A stretch of 64,000 nucleotides of DNA, from NCBI RefSeq assembly GCF_947179165.1, contig NC_077247.1, forward strand, positions 17,033,501 to 17,097,500, in the 5' to 3' direction. The notes below the pieces were generated by a model. It worked only from the letters and a program-made list of their open reading frames with translations, made no database searches and was not told the DNA's origin. This stretch comes from Solanum dulcamara (taxonomy: Eukaryota > Streptophyta > Magnoliopsida > Solanales > Solanaceae). Each line of letters begins with the position of its first letter. Within the stretch, counting starts at the first letter, position 1. Shown piece after piece: positions 1 to 11,839 of this stretch. Position numbers and translations under genes: made by a program.

Positions 1-595
1 ATATTTAGGCACGTGGATCGACAACCAATAAAGGAGCATACTTGGATAGCTTAGTGAACTTGAGGGCATAGTCCCTCATACCCATGTTGCCTTGTCAAAG
101 ATTAAAAAACTCCAACACTTTGGCTTCCCTTAGTTCAAAAGGGAAAAAGAGATCAAGGAAAGCAAGCTTGAAGTCTTCCCATTCAATTGGACCTTCATCT
201 ACCCTCTCCAACTGCCATTAAGTGTACCAAAATTGAGGAATACCCTTGAGTTGGTAGGATATCAACTCCACTTTATCCTTTGAAGTCACCCCTAAGATAC
301 TCACTATTTTATAGAACTCATCAATGAACTCTTGGGAGTCCTCATCGACTTTCAAACCATGGAACTCGGGAGGGTTTATTCGTTTAAAATACCTCACTCT
401 TGTGGCCTGAGTAGGAACATTAGGAGGAGTCGCAACCCCTTGGTTGGCCACTACTTGGGCAAGCATGAAAAAAGTGGTTCAGAATTCTATATGTGTCACT
501 TTCTTGGGCAAAGGGCCATTTCCTTGAGGAGCAAGAGGAAATTGGGCTTCGTTAGCATTGTTCCCCCTTGGCAAAGGTGGTCTTCTTGGAGGCAT
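1..595 (-). pseudogene. Ty3/gypsy gag remnant (element A)
   Basis: Minus-strand retrotransposon capsid (gag) fragment; the 3' part lies beyond the window. The start Met is at 593-595 and opens with a basic, proline-rich MPPRRPPLPRG leader typical of plant gypsy gag. The retrotransposon gag domain follows, with INPPEF, DSQEFIDEFYKI, LKGIPQFWY and, further on, YALKFTKLSKYAP. Gag would form the virus-like particle that packages element RNA. The frame is broken by a TGA at about 478-480, by a TAA just after the FWYT residues (about 217-219), and by another stop near 106. The copy is therefore non-functional. It is followed on its upstream side by a leader, primer site and LTR, so this is the 5' end of an element whose pol lies to the left of the window. 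Family assignment is confident; the lineage within gypsy is not. Confidence 0.85.
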
Positions 596-812
596 TTTTC
601 TAAAAATTCCAAAGGACAAACATTAGGGAAAGGAAGTCTTAGCACACACTATATTGCATGACATAGATCATGAAAGAAGTGAGGATTCCTAAAAAGTCTT
701 ATAGCCTCCTATTCATAGATATGGCATGCTTTACTCCGATGAATAAGACTTTACTCAACGCGGCATGTTAGACACCCTAGGACACTTGAACCTTGTGCTA
801 TAATACCAAGTT
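596..812 (-). other. Leader and Met-tRNA primer-binding site of element A
   Basis: Untranslated stretch between LTR and gag. A degenerate initiator-Met primer site lies at 797-808 (minus strand TGGTATTATAGC; the usual plant form is TGGTATCAGAGC). It directly abuts the LTR end. The leader around 700-780 is recognisably related to the leaders of elements F (21290-21390) and D (58185-58265). Confidence 0.7.
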
Positions 813-1640
813 TGTCATGACCTGACATAGGGCCTAGTCGTAACATGAAAATCAAAACCCCAAAGGGATCAAACTAAGCCTCTTGACATATCATAAATCA
901 TACATAAGGTAAAATAAAGCAAAACATAGCATAAGAAAGAGTCTAATATAGTACGTAAAGGGAGATATAATCCGACTACATAAGTCTCTACATGTTTTCT
1001 CCAATACATGCCTCTACTAATGAAAAATGAGTGGGGGCTATGACATGTCCTTAGCTCACTCTCAAAATGATACATAATGAAAAGTATTTGAATGTAATAA
1101 CCAACTCATACCAGTCCTCGATAGATAAGGACTCACCAAAAATTTTCTCGAAATTGAAGCTCACTAGCCATGTGTACGAGTATTATCCTCAACCTCAATC
1201 CCTACATTATGAGACAATATAGGCAACAAATATGCGTTAGTATATTTGAATGTACAAAGTATATGGGCATGAAATGCAATATAAATAATAAGATGCAATG
1301 ATCAAGAATGTACAAAATAAAGAAGATCAGTAAAGTTATGAGGACAACATCATGATCAAAGCATTTAAAGGACTTAGTTAAAAATCATGAAGTAATATAA
1401 TGAGCGTATACATATGTGGGATCGGAACCATAACCGACAATAAGATCATGCAAGATATAACATGAAATCCCATTGTCTCCTCATACAATGAAGAAAAGAG
1501 GAATTTATTTGCCAAGGTAGACTCTACCCCGCTAGGGGGGGTCATGTACATATGCTATATGCGGATCCACTAGCTAATACAAGAAGGAAAATTATAGATC
1601 TGGTTGATCTAAAATTCCACTTTTAAACACTTAAAGCTTA
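813..1640 (-). mobile_element. 5' LTR of element A, truncated
   Basis: LTR in minus orientation beginning (plus strand) TGTCATGACCTGACATAGGG next to the primer site. Blocks at about 1030-1070, 1100-1145 and 1225-1275 match the LTR of element F (21640-21680, 21735-21765, 21850-21890), so A and F belong to the same broad LTR family. Similarity fades after the GGATCCACTAG block near 1563-1575. The LTR is thus cut short where the remains of element B begin, at roughly 1640. Confidence 0.65.
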
Positions 1641-1649
1641 TGAAACCTC

Positions 1650-3885
1650 AAAATTTCAAAAATCCAACCTTTTCATATAATTTTCCCAAAGCCAACACTC
1701 GATACAAATTGAAAATGACTCAGGGCAACTAGAGGGAGCGGTAAAATGATCAATTCACAAAAAATTCCAAAATGACCTTCAGTGTCATTGCATAATCTAC
1801 TACTAAAAATAATGTTCTTCCTCGAACATAAAGTAAAGGGAGTACCTGGAGTCTCAAAACACTGTGGGTATCGGGCAGCATAAAGGAATCTATTTCCCAA
1901 GTAGCCTCTCCAGCTGTACGATGCTTCCACAAGACTTTCACTAAAACTATCTCCTTGATCCTAAGCTTATGGACCTATCTGTCAAGGATGTCTATGGGCT
2001 CCTCCTCAAACGTCAAATCTGGACCTAACTCCACCAAATCAAGATAAATCACACGAAATTCATCCGGAATATACTTTCGGAGCATAGAAACATGAAATAC
2101 TGAATGCACAACTGACAAGGTAGGTGGAAAGACCAGTCTGTAAGCCACCTCTCCCATTCACCCCAAAATATCATATGGGCCAATAAATCGAGGGTTAAGC
2201 TTTTCCCTTCTTCCCAAACCGTATCACGCCCTTCATAGGCGAAACTCGGAGCCAAATATGGTCGCCCTCCATGAACTCCAAGGGTGGAACTCTCCTGTCT
2301 GCATAGCTCTTCTGCCTACTCTGGGTAGTCAAGAGTTTACCCTGAATAATAAGGACCTACTCCATAGCATCTCTAAACAAATCCGTATCTAGAGAGTCCA
2401 TCCTAGATGAATCACACAGCCCGATAGGAGATCGACACCACCTACCACGCAATGCCTCGAATAGGTCCATCTGAATATTAGAGTGAGAATTGTTGTTGTA
2501 GGGAAACTCCACTAAGGGAAAATGTTGATCCCATCTAGCACCGAATCAATAATGCAGGCTCAAAGTATATCCTTAAATACCTGAATCATCCGCTTAGACT
2601 GTCCGTCAGTCTATGGGTGAAAAGTTGTACTCATATCAAGCCTAGTACAAAATTCATGTTGTAATGCCTGCCAAAAGTGCGAAAAGAACATTGAACCCCA
2701 ATCTGAAATAATGGATACTGATATACCATGAAGCCGAATGATCTGAATGATATACAACTGGACTAACTTATGCACTGTGTACAACTAGACCAACTTATCT
2801 ATTGTGTACCTCACCTTAACTAGAATAAAATGGGAAAACTTGGTCGGTCTGTCAACAACCACCCATATAGAATCATAATCACCCACGGTGGAAAGTAAAC
2901 CCAGAACAAAGTTCATAGTGATCATTTCCCACTTCCAAATAGGAATAGGAGTCCTATGATTCACACTCCAAGCCGATGGTTCTCACACTTAACCTACTGG
3001 TAAGTAAAACACTTGGACACGAGCACTGTAATTTTCCTCTTCATCCCATACCACCAATAGTGCTAGCTAAGATCATGGTATATCTCTGCCACACCCGAGT
3101 GAATAGAATATCTAGAATAATTAGCCTCTTCTAAAATCAATATAATCAAATTACCCATCTTGGGCACACAGATCCCACCTTCAATCCTCAAAACCTCCTT
3201 TGAATCGAGTTTGGCCTCCTTGTCCTCTCCCCTCATCACCTTTTCTGTAATGAGACACAACTTCTCATCATCCCATTGTCGCTCCTGAATCTGATCAACT
3301 AGTGAAGATCAAGCCTCAATGAAAGCAATAAAGCCTCCACTCTCCTTAGATACCCGTAATCAGATAAAACTATTGGCTAACCTCTATACATCCATAACCA
3401 AGGGCCTTCTATCAACACTAATCACTACAAGACTCCCCATGCTAGGAGCCTTTCTATCAAAGCATCAATCACTACATTGGCCTTTCCCGGATGGTGTAAG
3501 ATAGTCATATCATAGCCCTTCAGTAGCTCAAGCCATTTGTGCTATCTCAAGTTCAGATCCCTTTGACTAAAGATGTACTAAATAATCCGGTGATCAGTTA
3601 AAATCTCATAATGCACCCTATATAGGTATGGCACCACAACTTTAACACAAACACCACCGCCACCAACTCTAAGTCGTGTGTAGGGTAGTTCCTCTCACGA
3701 GCCTTCAACTGTCTAGATTCATAGGCAACTATATTTCCCTTCTATATCAGGACCCCACCCAACCAGCATCATAAGTATCACAATAAACGGTGAGGTCCAC
3801 ACCCTCCTCAGGTAGGGTCAATACAAGGGCTAAAGTCAACAAGGTCTTAAGCTTTTAGAAGCTCGCCTCAAACTCATCAACCATA
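1650..3885 (-). pseudogene. Ty3/gypsy pol remnant: RNase H and integrase (element B)
   Basis: Degenerate minus-strand pol. Reading downwards in coordinate: the end of RT/RNase H (about 3885-3470, with LTLPEEGVD followed by VYCD), the integrase zinc-binding region (about 3260-3000, with RYSIHSGVAEIYHDL), the integrase core (about 2900-2380), and the integrase C-terminus (2255-1930). The C-terminus shows GEVAYRLVFPPTLSVVHSVFHVSMLRKYIPD-type residues and a terminal VLWKHRTAGEATWE block. Integrase would insert the element cDNA; RNase H would remove the template RNA. Many stops and frameshifts interrupt the region and no frame stays open beyond about 85 codons. The RT core is absent: the sequence passes straight from RNase H to gag (next entry), showing an internal deletion. 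Confidence 0.8.
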
Positions 3886-4286
3886 GGACCCATGGGTGAC
3901 TGACCTATCGGACCTTAAACTACAAGAGCCTGATACTAATCTAGAGTCTGTGATCCAACTCTAGTCTGTGAACCCTATGATGTACCTACATCACCCTGTG
4001 TAAGGCCCTCTAGCGCTCCTAAAATCCTAAACAAAGTATCATGAAATAATGGCGTTGTGACCTTAGGAAGGACCTGGTCCCCACCAATATCAACACGTGG
4101 CTATGGAGAAGCCTATCTAGCCTAAACTTGGGATGGTGCCGCTCCTCGGGCATGGACTCTACCTATGACCTGTGCATGCCCACGGCCTCTAGCTTGGCCT
4201 CTACCTCTACCCTTAGCTGGGATCCCGATATCAACCTTGAGGACTGCCTCCCCTCTACCAGTATCTGTAGATCTAGTCCTCGGCAT
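3886..4286 (-). pseudogene. gag N-terminus of element B, fused to RNase H by deletion
   Basis: Begins at an ATG (4284-4286, minus strand) with MPRTRSTDTGRGEAV followed by an Arg/Gly-rich run (KGRGRGQARGRGHAQ), the usual start of many plant gypsy gag proteins. It ends within about 130 codons. Near 3885 the reading passes into MVDEFEASF, which belongs to the RT/RNase H junction. The capsid body, zinc knuckle, protease and RT core are therefore all missing. Several stops occur (for example after the first 45 codons). This is an internally deleted element that kept both ends of its coding region. Confidence 0.7.
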
Positions 4287-4462
4287 CTTCCAAAATAATA
4301 CAAGACACTTAGCACCACGATAACAACCTCACACGATAAGAAGAATGAATGACAAAAGTTTACTAACATTCTTCATAGCTACTCAAAGATAAGTACAGAC
4401 ATCTCTGTACCGATCCTTAAGAATCTAATTAGACTTGGCTTGTACATGTGAGACCTATGAAC

Positions 4463-4480
4463 CTGGACTATGATACCATT
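4463..4480 (-). other. Met-tRNA primer-binding site, element B
   Basis: On the minus strand this reads TGGTATCATAGTCCAGG, a close match to the plant initiator-Met-tRNA primer site. It lies just inside the LTR that starts at 4485. Confidence 0.75.
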
Positions 4481-4484
4481 AGGG

Positions 4485-5390
4485 TGTGATGTCACTTTTT
4501 CTTTCCCACTGAACAAGTCAGCCTAACCCACTAAAGGCGGAAAGAAAAGTAGAAAAAGTTTAAAAATAAGCAAGTTAAATGTCAAAAGAAAAAATCATAA
4601 TCATTACAAAATCCCCACAGACTAGTTGTCACATGTACAAGCCTTCTTATATAAGGTATAAAATTAAATACAAGTCTCAACCTTCGTATCGCAAATAGAT
4701 CAAAGTAAAATATAAAGAGGAATAGGAAAGATGGCCAGCATCAACAGCTACCTCTCGAATCTCCTTAGTAAGCCACGAATTGAAGATGAGAGAAAGAGAT
4801 CACTATCCGAGCTCAGAACCTACATAAGTGTAGAGAGAAAGGGTGAGTACCATTAACACGGTACCAGCAACCGATCAACTAAGACTAAGTTAAGATAATG
4901 AGACACACGTACTCCTATCATACCATCCAAACCCAAAACTACAACCTGCACAGATATCAGCCTAGTATAGCAGTTCTGACAGTATAGTACATGTATACAT
5001 ATAAGTCTCCACCATAGTAAAACTTAAGTATCAAATAGAATCTCATCAATCAACAATACAAATCAAGGGAATATCATGAGTAAAAGAGTCCAAAATGGCA
5101 AAACATGTATGATGCAATGAAATTTAATGCAATGTCACGTGTAGTGATGCATGTCTATCCTAAATGATACACATCCGCTGACTAGCAAGCCAAAACCCAT
5201 GGGAGCCACACATGGACCATGTATCTGCCGAAATCATTTCCCTTCTGCATAAATTATCTATCGCCGAAACTATTCTCCTTCGGCATCATCGGAATCATTT
5301 CCCTTTGGCATAAATCATTTCTCGCCGGAACCATTTCCTTTCGACATAATCCTCGAATACAATTCCATCTCAATGTATCAGAACCAATAA
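4485..5390 (-). mobile_element. 5' LTR of element B, truncated
   Basis: Starts TGTGATGTCAC next to the primer site and is the inverted counterpart of 6170-7100. Aligned blocks include 4500-4560 with 7020-7085, 4880-4925 with 6660-6705, and 5150-5350 with 6240-6430. The match stops near 5390, so the outer (U3) half of this LTR is missing. It meets an oppositely oriented LTR of the same family there. Confidence 0.75.
5222..5350. repeat. Minisatellite inside LTR (gccgaaa..atttcc units)
   Basis: Three to four imperfect units of roughly 35-60 bp built on the theme 'gccgaaaycatttcccttcggcat'-like halves (each half under 20 bp). They give alternating CCGAAA and TTTCCTTCGGC words able to pair with one another. 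The inverted copy is at 6240-6365. Confidence 0.6.
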
Positions 5391-7100
5391 TCTCCAAATC
5401 GTAAATTAGACCTCATTTCCTCAATTGTTGGACCTTGGAGAGCTCGGGAGGGAGATTCTTAAGCGATTTTTGAGAGGTATTGGCTAGGTAAGTGCTTTTT
5501 ACCATGATTTCATCTTTTTCCATCAATTATCTACTGATTTTAGCTTAGATTTAAGGTTTTCAATTGAGAAAACTTAGGGTTTTCAGGACACGAAGAATTT
5601 TTTATGTTTTGATTATTCTAATTGTGTTTTAAGTCCAAATTCAATTCCGTTTTCACTAATAGTTTCCAAATATTTTAGGGATCGTTTTAATGTAAATATT
5701 TCTTCATCCTTTTATTTTCAAAATCAAGAATTTTGGACTGGTCTGGTAAATTTTGGGCCCGATGTTAAAGCTATTGAAATGGGTATCATTCGACTCGTAG
5801 TTTTTTTGATATTGCTTATTTGAATAGATAATATTGATTCAGAATGTCAGTGCAACGGTAAAGCTCAAATTTTGGCATAGCTTGAGATTCAAATTAAGGC
5901 AAGTGATTTTTTAAACCTATGTCTAAGCTTATAGGATCATGTATTCATGTTTTTACGTGTTTGGAAGTGATCGAAAGTAATTTTGGGGATTAGTTGAGGT
6001 GAATTGATGTTTAAACGGATTGATAAAGACATATGGGATAATAGATGGCAAATGAGAGAATTTATGCATGTTGTGTTCGATATGACTTGATACTTGATCT
6101 ATCATGAATAATTGAATATGCTATTGTGATATGAGTTGTGAATTGTTGATATTATCATTCCATCATTGTACTACACATGGAAATTGCCTATTTGCATTGG
6201 TCATGATACTTTGAGATGGAATTTGACTCCAAGATTATACTGAAGGAAATGGTTTCGGTGAGAAATAATTTATACCGAAGTGAAATGGTTCCTGATATTC
6301 TGAAGGAAAATGGTTATGGCGAGAGATGATTTATGCCAATGGGAAATGGTTCTAGCAGATACAAGGTCTATGTGTAGCCCCTATGGGTTTCGAATTACTA
6401 GTCAGCGGATGTGTATCATTCAGAATAGACATGCATCACTATACGTGACATTGAATTTCATTACATTACATCATACATGTTTTGCTATGTTGGACTCTTT
6501 TACCCCTAATATTCCCTTGATCTATATTATTGACCGATGAGATTCTATTTGACACTTAAGTTGTACTATGGTAGAGACTTATATGTATACATGTACTATA
6601 CTATTAGAACTGCTTGACTAGACTGATATCCATGTAGGTTGTAGTTTAGGGGTTTGATGGTATGACAGGAGTACGTATGTCTCATTAGCTTAACTTAGTC
6701 TTAGTTTTTCACTTGCTAGGTACCGTTTTGGTAGTACACACCCTTGCTATCTACACTTGTGTAGGTTCTCATCTCGGACAGTGATCCCGTTCTCTCATCT
6801 TCCATCCATGGCTTACTGAGGAGATTCAAAAGGTAGTTGTTGATGCTGGCCATCTTTCTTGTTCCTCTTTATATTTTACTTTAATATATTTTAGAAATAA
6901 ATGTTGAGACTTGTATTTATATTAGTATCTTATATTAGATGGTTTGTACATGTGACAATTATTTCGTGGGAGTTTTTCTAATCATTAAGATTTCCCCTTT
7001 TGACATTTAAATTGATGATTTTAAAACTATTTCCACTTTTATTTCTGCATTTAGTGAGTTAGGCTTAATTTTATGGTGGGAAAGGATTAGTGTCATCACA
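5391..7100 (+). mobile_element. Plus-strand LTR of the element B family (solo or orphan)
   Basis: The plus-sense LTR ends at 7100 (..TGTCATCACA). Its 3' half mirrors 4485-5390. Its 5' half (about 5420-6170) includes a GGAGAGCTCGGGAGGG block typical of a transcribed LTR leader and has no partner in the left copy. No primer site follows 7100 and no plus-strand pol precedes 5391. It is therefore a solo LTR or the remains of an element rearranged against element B. The exact 5' boundary is not certain; a TG at 5426 is one candidate. Confidence 0.65.
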
Positions 7101-7121
7101 CCTAAATTTTAGGTCATGAAA

Positions 7122-7447
7122 GAGTGATTGTTAACTCATAGTGATTAGTCTGGTTGTGTTCATTCAAGGAGGGCCAATGATAAATACTAGCTTGATTACT
7201 TAGTGCAAAGGAGGAATTGATCATGCTTGTCGTCCCTCTATTTTGAAACGATCTTTGCTTAATTCGCCTTTTTTGGTTGTTAAATCCTATAAAAGATTTC
7301 TTTAGTTATCAAGAAAAGGTGATTTACTTCATCAAGTTTCTTGCAAGTTCCCAAAAGTCATGACTTAATTTCTATTTACATGAAGTTAAAAATACGATTA
7401 CAAATAAGTGTATTCAAAACTCTTTCATTAAAATCTGTCTAAAATGT
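7122..7447 (+). repeat. Unclassified dispersed repeat, copy 1
   Basis: This matches the reverse complement of 61574-61903 over its whole length. Shared words include AACTCATAGTGAT, TCAAGGAGGGCCAA, AGTCATGACTTAATTTCTAT and CTAAAATGTGTATGT. It has no coding potential, no terminal structure I can identify, and no similarity to the LTRs nearby. It may be part of an unrecognised element or of duplicated host DNA. Confidence 0.6.
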
Positions 7448-7859
7448 GTATGTTTATCGAGCTCACTCGAATATTGTTAAAGTCTTTTCTTGTTTGCGCA
7501 GATCTAAAAAATGAAATCCAATATATTTGTCTTAGTATCTTCTATGTTGAAAGATTATTTGAACTTGAATCTAAAAAGACGTCCACGTTCTTTGCCAAGT
7601 TAATGGTTGTATACTTATGCTAAATCTGAATAAACAACTAAAAATAGTCGATTTACATGATTTGCACCTCATTGTCTTGCATATGTACACATTATCGGGA
7701 ATTATTAAGAACTTGTTTTCCTTTTCCGTTACCATACTTTCTTATGTACTTGTATCTACAAGTCATATCTATTTTTCTCTACTAGTTCCCCAGCATATGT
7801 GTGTTACTTCATTGGATATGATAATGAAGTTAATCAGACACCATGATTCTTAAAAGTGT
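7448..7859. other. AT-rich intergenic DNA, nothing recognised
   Basis: About 410 bp between the dispersed repeat and LTR E. A 78-codon open frame on the plus strand has no recognisable motif and I do not regard it as a gene. Confidence 0.5.
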
Positions 7860-8689
7860 TGTCACGACCCAATTTCTCAGGTCATGATGTCACCTACTAT
7901 AGCCTACTAATAGATAAGACAACTCGTAAACCCAGAACGACAAGTGATGGGTTTGAGGGCAGAAACTAATCATGCATAGAAAATTCTAACATAAACAGAA
8001 TAAATAAATGGAAGCAAAAGAAAAATCTGCTATATACAACTAAAAATCCCTCCTAGAACCTAAAGGTCGCAAGTACAAAGCTACTACAAAGAAAAATATG
8101 AATACAATTTCCAAAAGTAGACCAAAAATATATACAACAACTAGATATTCTCAAAAAGGTAAAAGAAGGGACATCCATACCGAAGTAGACAGAAATGATC
8201 CCAAAAAGTCAAGTACTCACCCTAGTCTCTAAAGTTGACTGCAATAGGCTCGATCTATTTGCAACGGTAGCTGGTTCTTGGTCCTGCATCACGAAAATAG
8301 ATGCAAAGTGTAGTATGAGTACCATGACAACGGTACCCAGTAGGCATTATAGGCCGATTCAGCAAAAAAAGTAAAAACAATATGAAAAAAGAAATAAGCC
8401 TAAATAGGAATAATAATAAGTATCTAAAGTGAAAAGGGTACTATCTAAGAGAACTACAACTAACTACACCCAACAGGGCCCCCATAAGCCTAGTTGGGAG
8501 TTTAAATAAAAATCCGAACGAACCACCATAAGTGTGTCGGGTAAACAAAATAGCTACAACTACAAAGGCTAGGAACCAAGAATTTGTGAAGCCAAGAACT
8601 GAGGGATAATGTCATTTACAAACAAAGAATCTCCAAGATTCGATGTTGGGACTAGGACCCAGATGGTCTCCTGAATAGTTAAAGGTGTC

Positions 8690-8915
8690 GAGGCCAGGGC
8701 GGGATACGCGGATGATTACTATATTACATTAGTACAGTCAAGGCCGGGGCCTTGTACCAGGATGCTTTCCATAACACATTGTTACAGTCTAGGCCAGGGC
8801 TGGGTACCTGAATGCTCACCATACTAGCTAGTCGGCAGAGGCCAGGGCTGGGTACCCCGGATGCTTTCCAATGAAAATTCAGAATGGAGGCCGGGGTTGG
8901 TACCCAGATGCTCAC
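8690..8915. repeat. Minisatellite in LTR E, about 5 units
   Basis: Imperfect units of 45-60 bp built on AGGCCAGGGCTGGGTACC followed by GGATGCTCACCAT-type words. The inverted LTR fragment carries the same array at 16865-17100, so the array predates the rearrangement. Confidence 0.7.
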
Positions 8916-10002
8916 AGATACTTTATCCCATGGTGCCGTATATTCTCCTTTGAAACTGGGCACTAATAGTATTGAGAATCACCTTCGCAATGAATCAATT
9001 GATATACCACTGAAGTTTGACCGGAAGTAAAAATAGAATGATCACAATGTCTAGTATTGTCGATGCATCTCGAAAGTCACAATCATGTCAACCTATGGAT
9101 GGAGGTACCTACAAGAGCAAGGTCTTCGCCTAGCTAAGGCAAAACTACCAGGCACTAGCCTGTTACATCATTCTACAAGAATCTAAGCCTGCCAGAGCGA
9201 CGCCGGGGCAACTAAGGAAAGTTTACAACCTATAATTAGGCCAACATGCTACACAATATCAATAATATAAGCATTCAACTCTTCTTACAATAATAATAAA
9301 TAACATAAAGGAACTCATGCTTCCAATTACCCAAAAAACCCAATATAAGCCTAAAACATGATTTCTAACACCTAAGATATAAAAATAACCTACCCAACCC
9401 AAATTCCATCTATGTCAACGTGCTTTCACACATTTCATCTCAATCTAAAGAAAGAAAAATCATAGCCTACCTGTAGGCTAAACACACACGCTATAAATAA
9501 ATTTACTGAAGCTTTTCCCTTCTTAACGTCTTCAAAATGCTGTCACGCTGTCAAAACCAGAATCACAATGTTGTTACAGTCGTTTAGACACTAATTTTAC
9601 AAATTTCGGTGATGGACTAATATCAGAGTCTAAAACTAGAAATGTGGGACCCGCATACTAAATTCAGTAATTGACCCCAAAAATAGGTTCTAAATAGAAC
9701 TCCAAGCTTAAGGATCAATTTACAACACACTTCGGGGTGGAAAAATAATGCAAGAGCATCATGCAACAAATTCCCATATTTTAAAGCTAAAAAGACAATA
9801 AGGCAACATCTTTAATCAGCGATTTCTCAAAAAAAGAAACTCTTCAGATAAAAACAAACTACTCCATGACGTTCCTTGCAAAAAACCCCAAACTTAGCTC
9901 AAAAATCACTAAAAATGAAGCTCAAATGATTAACATACAATTTATGAAAGTTCACTAAAACTCCAATCCAAATATGGTTTAACGTAGCAGCTAATTTAAT
10001 AA

Positions 10003-11375
10003 TTTACCTCACACAAAGCCTCCCCTAAAGATTCTGAGCTCACCAATGGAATTCCCCCAAAATTATCTGGAATTTAGACCTTTAGATCACCAAATTTGAG
10101 GTTAAAACGAAGGACAAATCGTTGTTTGAAATTAAGAAGTGGTGCTGAATTTTGTGCTTGGTCTTTTAATAAAAGACCAAGATCTGTTCTTCGCGAACGC
10201 GGCCTAAGCAGCCCGCGAATGCGAAGATCAGAGATGATGGCCTTAGCGAATATGGCCAGTGGCCCGCAAATACAGAGAAAAAACCCTCACACCTTTACAA
10301 ATGCGGCCAACGCCCCATGAACGGGGAGGCAAAAAACACAAATATCTACGAATATGGCCATGACCCTACAAATGCGGAGAACAAGGACCTAGGTCTCCGC
10401 AAACACGGCCAAGTGCCCGCGATCATTGATAAAAAATTCTCCTGTACTAGATATCAGCTGAAAAGAGAATTTCACACAAGTTTAAATACTCTGACGGGGT
10501 GCTCAAAATTCATTCAGAATCACGTGCATGCAAAAGAGATATGCTTTTCCACCATATTCGATGTTCCAGACTCAATGGCACTGTCGAAATTTCTATTTGA
10601 GGTTGTTACGACTGAAAGTGAGCTCCACACTTAGGGCCTTTTTGAGCCAAATTCCATAATTATCTGGATTTAGATTCCAAATTCCAAATTTACCTCACAC
10701 GAAGCCTCCTCTAAAGATTCTGAGCTCACGAATGGAATTCCCCCAAAATTATCTAGAATTTAGACCTTTAGATCGCCAAATTTGAGGTTAAAATGAAGGA
10801 CAAATCGAGGTTTGAAATTAAGAAGTGGTGCTAAATTTCGTGCTTGGTCTTTTAGTAAAAGACCAAGATCTGTTCTTCGCAAACGCGAAGATCAGAGATG
10901 ATAGCCTTAGCGAATGTGGCCAGTGGCCCGCGAATGCAGAGAAAAAACCCTCACACCTTCACAAATGCAGCCAACGCCCCATGAACGGGGAGGCAAAACA
11001 TACAAATATCTGTGAATACGGCCATGACCCTACGAATGCAGAGAACAAGGACCTAGGTCTCTGCGAACACGGCCAAGGGCCCGCGATCATTGAGAAAAAA
11101 TTCTCCTACACTAGATATCAGCTGAAAAGAGGATTTCACACAAGTTCAAATACTCCGATGGGGTGCTCAAAATTCATTTAGAATCCCATGCATGCAAAAG
11201 AGATATGCTTTTCCACCACATTCGATGTTCCATACTCAATGGCACTGTCGAAATTTCTATACGAGGTTGTTACGACTGAAAGTGGGTTCCACACTTAAGG
11301 GACTTTTTGAGACAAATTCCATAATAAGCCTCCAGATTAGACCGAAAGCCTCAAGAAGCTAATGATGGGGAGTTC
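10003..11375. repeat. 686 bp tandem duplication in LTR E with CpG-rich motif arrays
   Basis: TTTACCTCACACRAAGCCTC starts at 10003 and again at 10689, giving a period of 686 bp; similarity continues to about 11375. Each copy contains a cluster of short words of the type CGCGAAYGCGGCC (10185-10440 and 10870-11095), much richer in GC than the surroundings. The 5' LTR piece at 18500-18945 holds part of a single copy. Confidence 0.75.
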
Positions 11376-11839
11376 CCAACTAAATTCAATATTCTAGAGC
11401 TAACCACACTGTTAAAATTTTTATCCGAGTGCATTTTCCAAAAATATTGACCAAAGTGAACTATAAGCTAAATTTCGAAGGCAAAAGTACTAAATGGGAC
11501 TCAAACTCGTATTGGTTGCTTCGGTGCTTGTGCTGACTATGGTACTAGCCCAATTTTTCCCTTCCAGAGTTAATGGAACTGTCAGAATTCCATTCTAAGG
11601 TTATTTTCCTAAAGTTATGACTGAAGTCAACCTTTCAAGTTATAAAAGCTCCAAAATAGGGAAATAGGTCTAATATGCAAATGAACAACTAGGCGACTAA
11701 GCTACCGGCCCCAGCATGTCATAAATGACATGGAGTCGCTATAGAAATGCTCTAAATAATGAAATGAAAGAAGTATTAGGAAAATGACCTAGAGGGTTAT
11801 TACAACATCCACTACTAAAAGAACTTTCATCCGTGAAAG

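Larger units (their letters stand above)
7860..11804 (-). mobile_element. 3' LTR of large gypsy element E (3945 bp)
   Basis: The LTR is bounded by TGTCACGACCCAATTT (7860) and ..GGGTTATTACA (11804), so in element sense it runs TGTAATAACCC...GTCGTGACA. Integrase-region remnants begin right after it at about 11840. The first 1.5 kb recur inverted at 16400-17874, and the next part recurs directly at 17878-18945. It holds a minisatellite (8690-8915) and a 686 bp tandem duplication (10003-11375). Plus-strand open frames at 10096-10634 and 10825-11181 lie within the duplicated motif arrays and are not genes. Confidence 0.8.

Noticed and set aside
10096..11181. Three plus-strand open frames of 74-118 codons in LTR E
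   Set aside because: They run through the repeated CGCGAAYGCGGCC motif arrays, are duplicates of each other through the 686 bp duplication, and show no protein domain. They arise from low stop density in GC-rich repeats.
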